Shown here piece after piece: positions 61,412-64,000 of a stretch of 64,000 nucleotides of DNA; the stretch's first letter is position 1, and every line of letters begins with the position of its first letter. Origin of the DNA: Candidatus Omnitrophota bacterium (GTDB taxonomy: Bacteria; Omnitrophota; Gorgyraeia; 2-01-FULL-45-10); NCBI GenBank assembly GCA_041650805.1, contig JBAZKM010000010.1, positions 25,425-89,424 on the forward strand, given 5' to 3'. The notes under the pieces were generated by a model, which saw nothing but the letters and a program-made list of their open reading frames with translations, did not search any database and was not told the DNA's origin. The position numbers were made by a program, and so were the translations under genes.

Positions 61412-61476
61412 TATAAGGTATATACATAAGGTGTACAAAAAGTTAAATAGCAACTCCAAAAAGAGGAGACCTGAAA

Positions 61477-64000
61477 ATGCGAAGAATGACAAAAATTTTG
61501 TTTGTAGCAATGGCCTTTCTGGCGGTATTCTGCCACCCGTCAGCCGCTGATCCGCAGTACGACTACTACTACTTCAACTCCTACGACGACTACCTATTAA
61601 AGAGGGTTTTTTACGACAACGGTGATATCTATGAATATCTCGATGAACCCTTATATGGTTTTTATGGCAGGATCTCATTGATCTATAAGGTTTCGGAGGG
61701 TATCTACAGGACTTACGATTGGGGTGCAAGCCAGGTCACGGTAGATGAGTATATGGGCGCCTATGGCGCGGGATTCGGGAGCGATATGTGGAGCGACGTA
61801 ACGCAGTCCGAAAGAAGGTTCTCCTATGTCTATGACCATAACGGTGAGATGCAGAACCTCGATACGCAGACGAACGGGTGGATATTACGCCTGAAGGATG
61901 AATTGCAGGATGACGGCGTAACGCTTAAGGAGGTATTCGAGTATAACGGCTCCGGAGTAATGTCGAGGCATTCGCTTTATGACGCAGGCGGAAGTTTAAC
62001 CGAAGAGTACCTGTATGACGGCCTCGAACGGCTGATACGGGATGACCATGTGGCAACCGACAGGTACTCTACCTATACATATCATGACTCCCCCTATCAG
62101 GACATAGTCAGTTACAAAAGTGAGTATGTCCGGTCGTCAAATGCACTGCTCGTAACTTATGGATACAATACAAGCGGGACCCTGATAAGCAAGGCAGAGG
62201 CCGACGGGACGATATATACCTACTATGCCTCAGGCCGGCTTGAATCGATAACCTTTCCCTCTGCCGACGGGTACGGTAACCTGTATTATCATTACCTGGA
62301 TGAGGATTACGCCGGACAGGGATACGGCCGGGTTGATAAGCAGATCCGCGCGGATGCCGACGACGACGGGGCGGTCGCATACGATTACGTATATATAGAA
62401 GGAAGCGAGATAATATTGGTCGGGGACCTGGACGGTAACGGGATCTCCGATTTCATCATAGACCTGGGCCCGGGCCGCGGGTTATGGATAGGATACGATA
62501 ATGCTATCTGGGAACAGATAAGCGACGTAAGCCCGGAGTATATAGCGACCGGGAACATCGACGGCAACGGTAAGGACGACTTATTGATCGACTTCGGTTC
62601 TGTCTACGGCGTATGGGCGCTCTATGACAACGGCAGCTGGGAGCCCATAAGCGACGTAAGCCCGGAGTATATAACGAACGGGAATATAGACGGCAACGGC
62701 AGAGATGACATGATCATCGACTTCGGCTCCGCCTACGGCGTATGGGTCCAGTATGACGACAAGAGCTGGGAGCGGATAAGCGACGTAAGCCCGGAGTATA
62801 TCACTGTCGGTAACCTTGACGGCAACGGCATAGATGACCTGATCATCGACTTCGGCTCCGCCTACGGCGTATGGGTCCAGTATGACGACAAGAGCTGGGA
62901 GCGGATAAGCGACGTAAGCCCGGAGTATATCACCGCCGGGAACCTCGACGGTAACGGCATAGACGACCTCTTGATCGACTTCGGTCCCACCTACGGAGTG
63001 TGGATACAGTATGACGACAAGAGCTGGGAGCGGATAAGCGACGTAAGCCCCGAGTACATAACGACCGGGAATTTTGACGGAAACGGCAGAGATGACCTCC
63101 TGATCGACTTCGGTCCCGGCTACGGCGTATGGGTCCAGTATGACGATAAGAGCTGGGAGCATATAAGCGACATAGATCCGGTATCTATCATAACCGGGGA
63201 TTTTGACGGTAACGGCAGGGATGAGCTCATAATAGATTTCGGGCCTTCATATGGTATATGGATCAGGTTTGACAACGGCGCATGGTTAGAAGTCAACGGA
63301 ACAGCCGTCAAAAGATGTTTTGAAAACAGTGATTTCACGTATCTCCTGGTGACTTATGTCTACAACCCTGACGGTGTATTGATAAGTAAAGCTCTGGCAG
63401 ATGGTACCGCTTATACATACTATCTGAGCGGCAGGATGCATACCACAAGGCTTCCGAGCGGCACCATTTACGAATACGACGACACATCCGTTCACGATAG
63501 CGGGACCCCCGTCACAACAGATGACTACGGCCATCTCATAAAGGAGACGCGCCCGGACGGCACATACAAGACATTCTCCGATTATTATGATGCGGACCAT
63601 GCCAGATTTGTTAGGGAGTATAGCGTTACAGGAGAGCTCCTGGCCACATATGAGTATGATGCGGCGGGCAGCCCCATAGCAGCGATCTCTTATGATATTA
63701 CAGACGGCAAATGGCACAGGACCAGCAATTTTACGGGTACCCTCGGGGACGGGAAGAAGCATGCTCAGGACGATATGGTATATGATACGTATGCCGACGC
63801 TTTGGCAGGCACCGATACAGGTCTTGTCGTCCATATAGTATATACCTACGACGTCGATGGCAATGTCCTGACCAAGTCGATCTACGACAACGCCGGTACG
63901 ACCAAGAACACCGCCTATGAGAAATACACCACCAACGCCGCGGGGACGCTCCTTGAGAAGATATTCTACTTCGATGGTGTAACTATCGCACCCGGAGTGA
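61477..64000 (+). CDS. Secreted YD-repeat (RHS-like) protein with embedded FG-GAP-like propeller (3' end outside window)
   Basis: The frame is open from ATG 61477 to the right edge (841 codons seen). An AGAGGAG ribosome site lies eight bases upstream, and the signal peptide covers about 1-24 (ending HPSAADP). The N-terminal part has loose YD-type repeats: FSYVYDHNGEMQ, VFEYNGSGVMSRHSLYD, YGYNTSGTLISKAEADGT and YTYYASGRLESI. Residues about 306-606 are seven exact 43-residue units with the calcium-loop pattern xxDGNGxDDLxIDFG and a conserved YGVWVQYDD segment. The YD pattern resumes afterwards (YVYNPDGVLISKALADGTAYTYY, seen in frame). RHS/YD proteins form large surface or toxin shells. A seven-unit FG-GAP set normally folds as one seven-bladed propeller. 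Function (adhesion, toxin delivery or glycan binding) is not settled, and the C-terminus that would decide it is missing. Confidence 0.85.
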   Translation, partial: MRRMTKILFVAMAFLAVFCHPSAADPQYDYYYFNSYDDYLLKRVFYDNGDIYEYLDEPLYGFYGRISLIYKVSEGIYRTYDWGASQVTVDEYMGAYGAGFGSDMWSDVTQSERRFSYVYDHNGEMQNLDTQTNGWILRLKDELQDDGVTLKEVFEYNGSGVMSRHSLYDAGGSLTEEYLYDGLERLIRDDHVATDRYSTYTYHDSPYQDIVSYKSEYVRSSNALLVTYGYNTSGTLISKAEADGTIYTYYASGRLESITFPSADGYGNLYYHYLDEDYAGQGYGRVDKQIRADADDDGAVAYDYVYIEGSEIILVGDLDGNGISDFIIDLGPGRGLWIGYDNAIWEQISDVSPEYIATGNIDGNGKDDLLIDFGSVYGVWALYDNGSWEPISDVSPEYITNGNIDGNGRDDMIIDFGSAYGVWVQYDDKSWERISDVSPEYITVGNLDGNGIDDLIIDFGSAYGVWVQYDDKSWERISDVSPEYITAGNLDGNGIDDLLIDFGPTYGVWIQYDDKSWERISDVSPEYITTGNFDGNGRDDLLIDFGPGYGVWVQYDDKSWEHISDIDPVSIITGDFDGNGRDELIIDFGPSYGIWIRFDNGAWLEVNGTAVKRCFENSDFTYLLVTYVYNPDGVLISKALADGTAYTYYLSGRMHTTRLPSGTIYEYDDTSVHDSGTPVTTDDYGHLIKETRPDGTYKTFSDYYDADHARFVREYSVTGELLATYEYDAAGSPIAAISYDITDGKWHRTSNFTGTLGDGKKHAQDDMVYDTYADALAGTDTGLVVHIVYTYDVDGNVLTKSIYDNAGTTKNTAYEKYTTNAAGTLLEKIFYFDGVTIAPGV
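62392..63294 (+). repeat. Seven 129-base tandem repeats (FG-GAP-like units)
   Basis: AGCGACGTAAGCCC marks unit starts at 62521, 62650, 62779, 62908 and 63037, with a variant at 63166 and a diverged first unit from about 62392. Spacing is exactly 129 bases. The units starting at 62650, 62779 and 62908 are the most alike, which points to recent duplication. Confidence 0.92.

Noticed and set aside
1..64000. tRNA, rRNA or mobile-element genes
   Set aside because: No cloverleaf, rRNA segment, transposase or integrase was recognised by reading; a tRNAscan/Rfam run could still find a small RNA.

Overview
The window looks like a bacterial chromosome segment from a Candidatus Omnitrophota (Omnitrophica)-like organism. 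This is an inference from several traits: very long multidomain genes, dense gene packing almost entirely on the + strand, heavy use of ATA for isoleucine and AGG for arginine throughout, and a large YD-repeat surface protein. No rRNA, tRNA, CRISPR array, insertion sequence or phage gene was recognised. No stretch over about 300 bases lacks a gene.

Region 1 (1-36663) holds four giant or large genes separated by one GAF/GAF/HD-GYP signalling gene. The first (open at the left edge) joins a HIT-like nucleotidyl-transfer domain, membrane segments, a phosphotransferase enzyme I-like region, more membrane segments and a possible phosphoribosyltransferase-like region. The second (3679 aa) starts with a signal peptide. 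It carries a Tiki/ChaN-like domain, an HExxH domain, a sugar nucleotidyltransferase with a left-handed helix, a phosphohexomutase and a type I mannose-6-phosphate isomerase, which are the three activities that lead from fructose-6-phosphate to a nucleotide-mannose. The third (3846 aa, also with a signal peptide) joins a HAD phosphatase, two or more kinase-like folds, an HExxH domain, a glycogen-synthase-like GT-B domain and a glutamate-dehydrogenase NAD domain, with a long internal duplication. The fourth (1150 aa, signal peptide) carries a phosphofructokinase domain. Central sugar-phosphate enzymes inside exported giant chains are the most unusual content of the window.

Region 2 (36756-42558) begins with a normal cytosolic glucose-6-phosphate isomerase. 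Two Gfo/Idh/MocA dehydrogenases, a TIM-barrel sugar isomerase/epimerase and one sugar ABC permease follow, a set that resembles known 3-keto-glycoside pathways.

Region 3 (42568-45958) has its own promoter and terminator. It holds a HAD phosphatase, a GH130 mannoside phosphorylase and a GPH-type sugar symporter, and is followed by a phosphomannomutase. The second ABC permease (47634) lies after this cassette and the solute-binding protein lies at 60013, so the transporter genes are dispersed.

Region 4 (48514-61242) is a mannan/beta-glycan module: two GH113-type beta-mannanases, two paralogous secreted carbohydrate-binding proteins, an OmpR-type two-component system with a candidate binding site just downstream, a GH94 cellobiose-phosphorylase-type enzyme, a family 2 glycosyltransferase, a ROK regulator and a binding lipoprotein. 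Together these could cut beta-mannan or glucomannan outside the cell, import the oligosaccharides, split them phosphorolytically and feed mannose-1-P and glucose-1-P through phosphomannomutase and the isomerases.

Region 5 (61477 to the right edge) is the start of a large secreted YD-repeat protein with an embedded seven-unit FG-GAP-like repeat. Degenerate short intergenic repeats of several kinds occur in regions 1, 2 and 4. Two of them appear to have entered coding sequence in frame.
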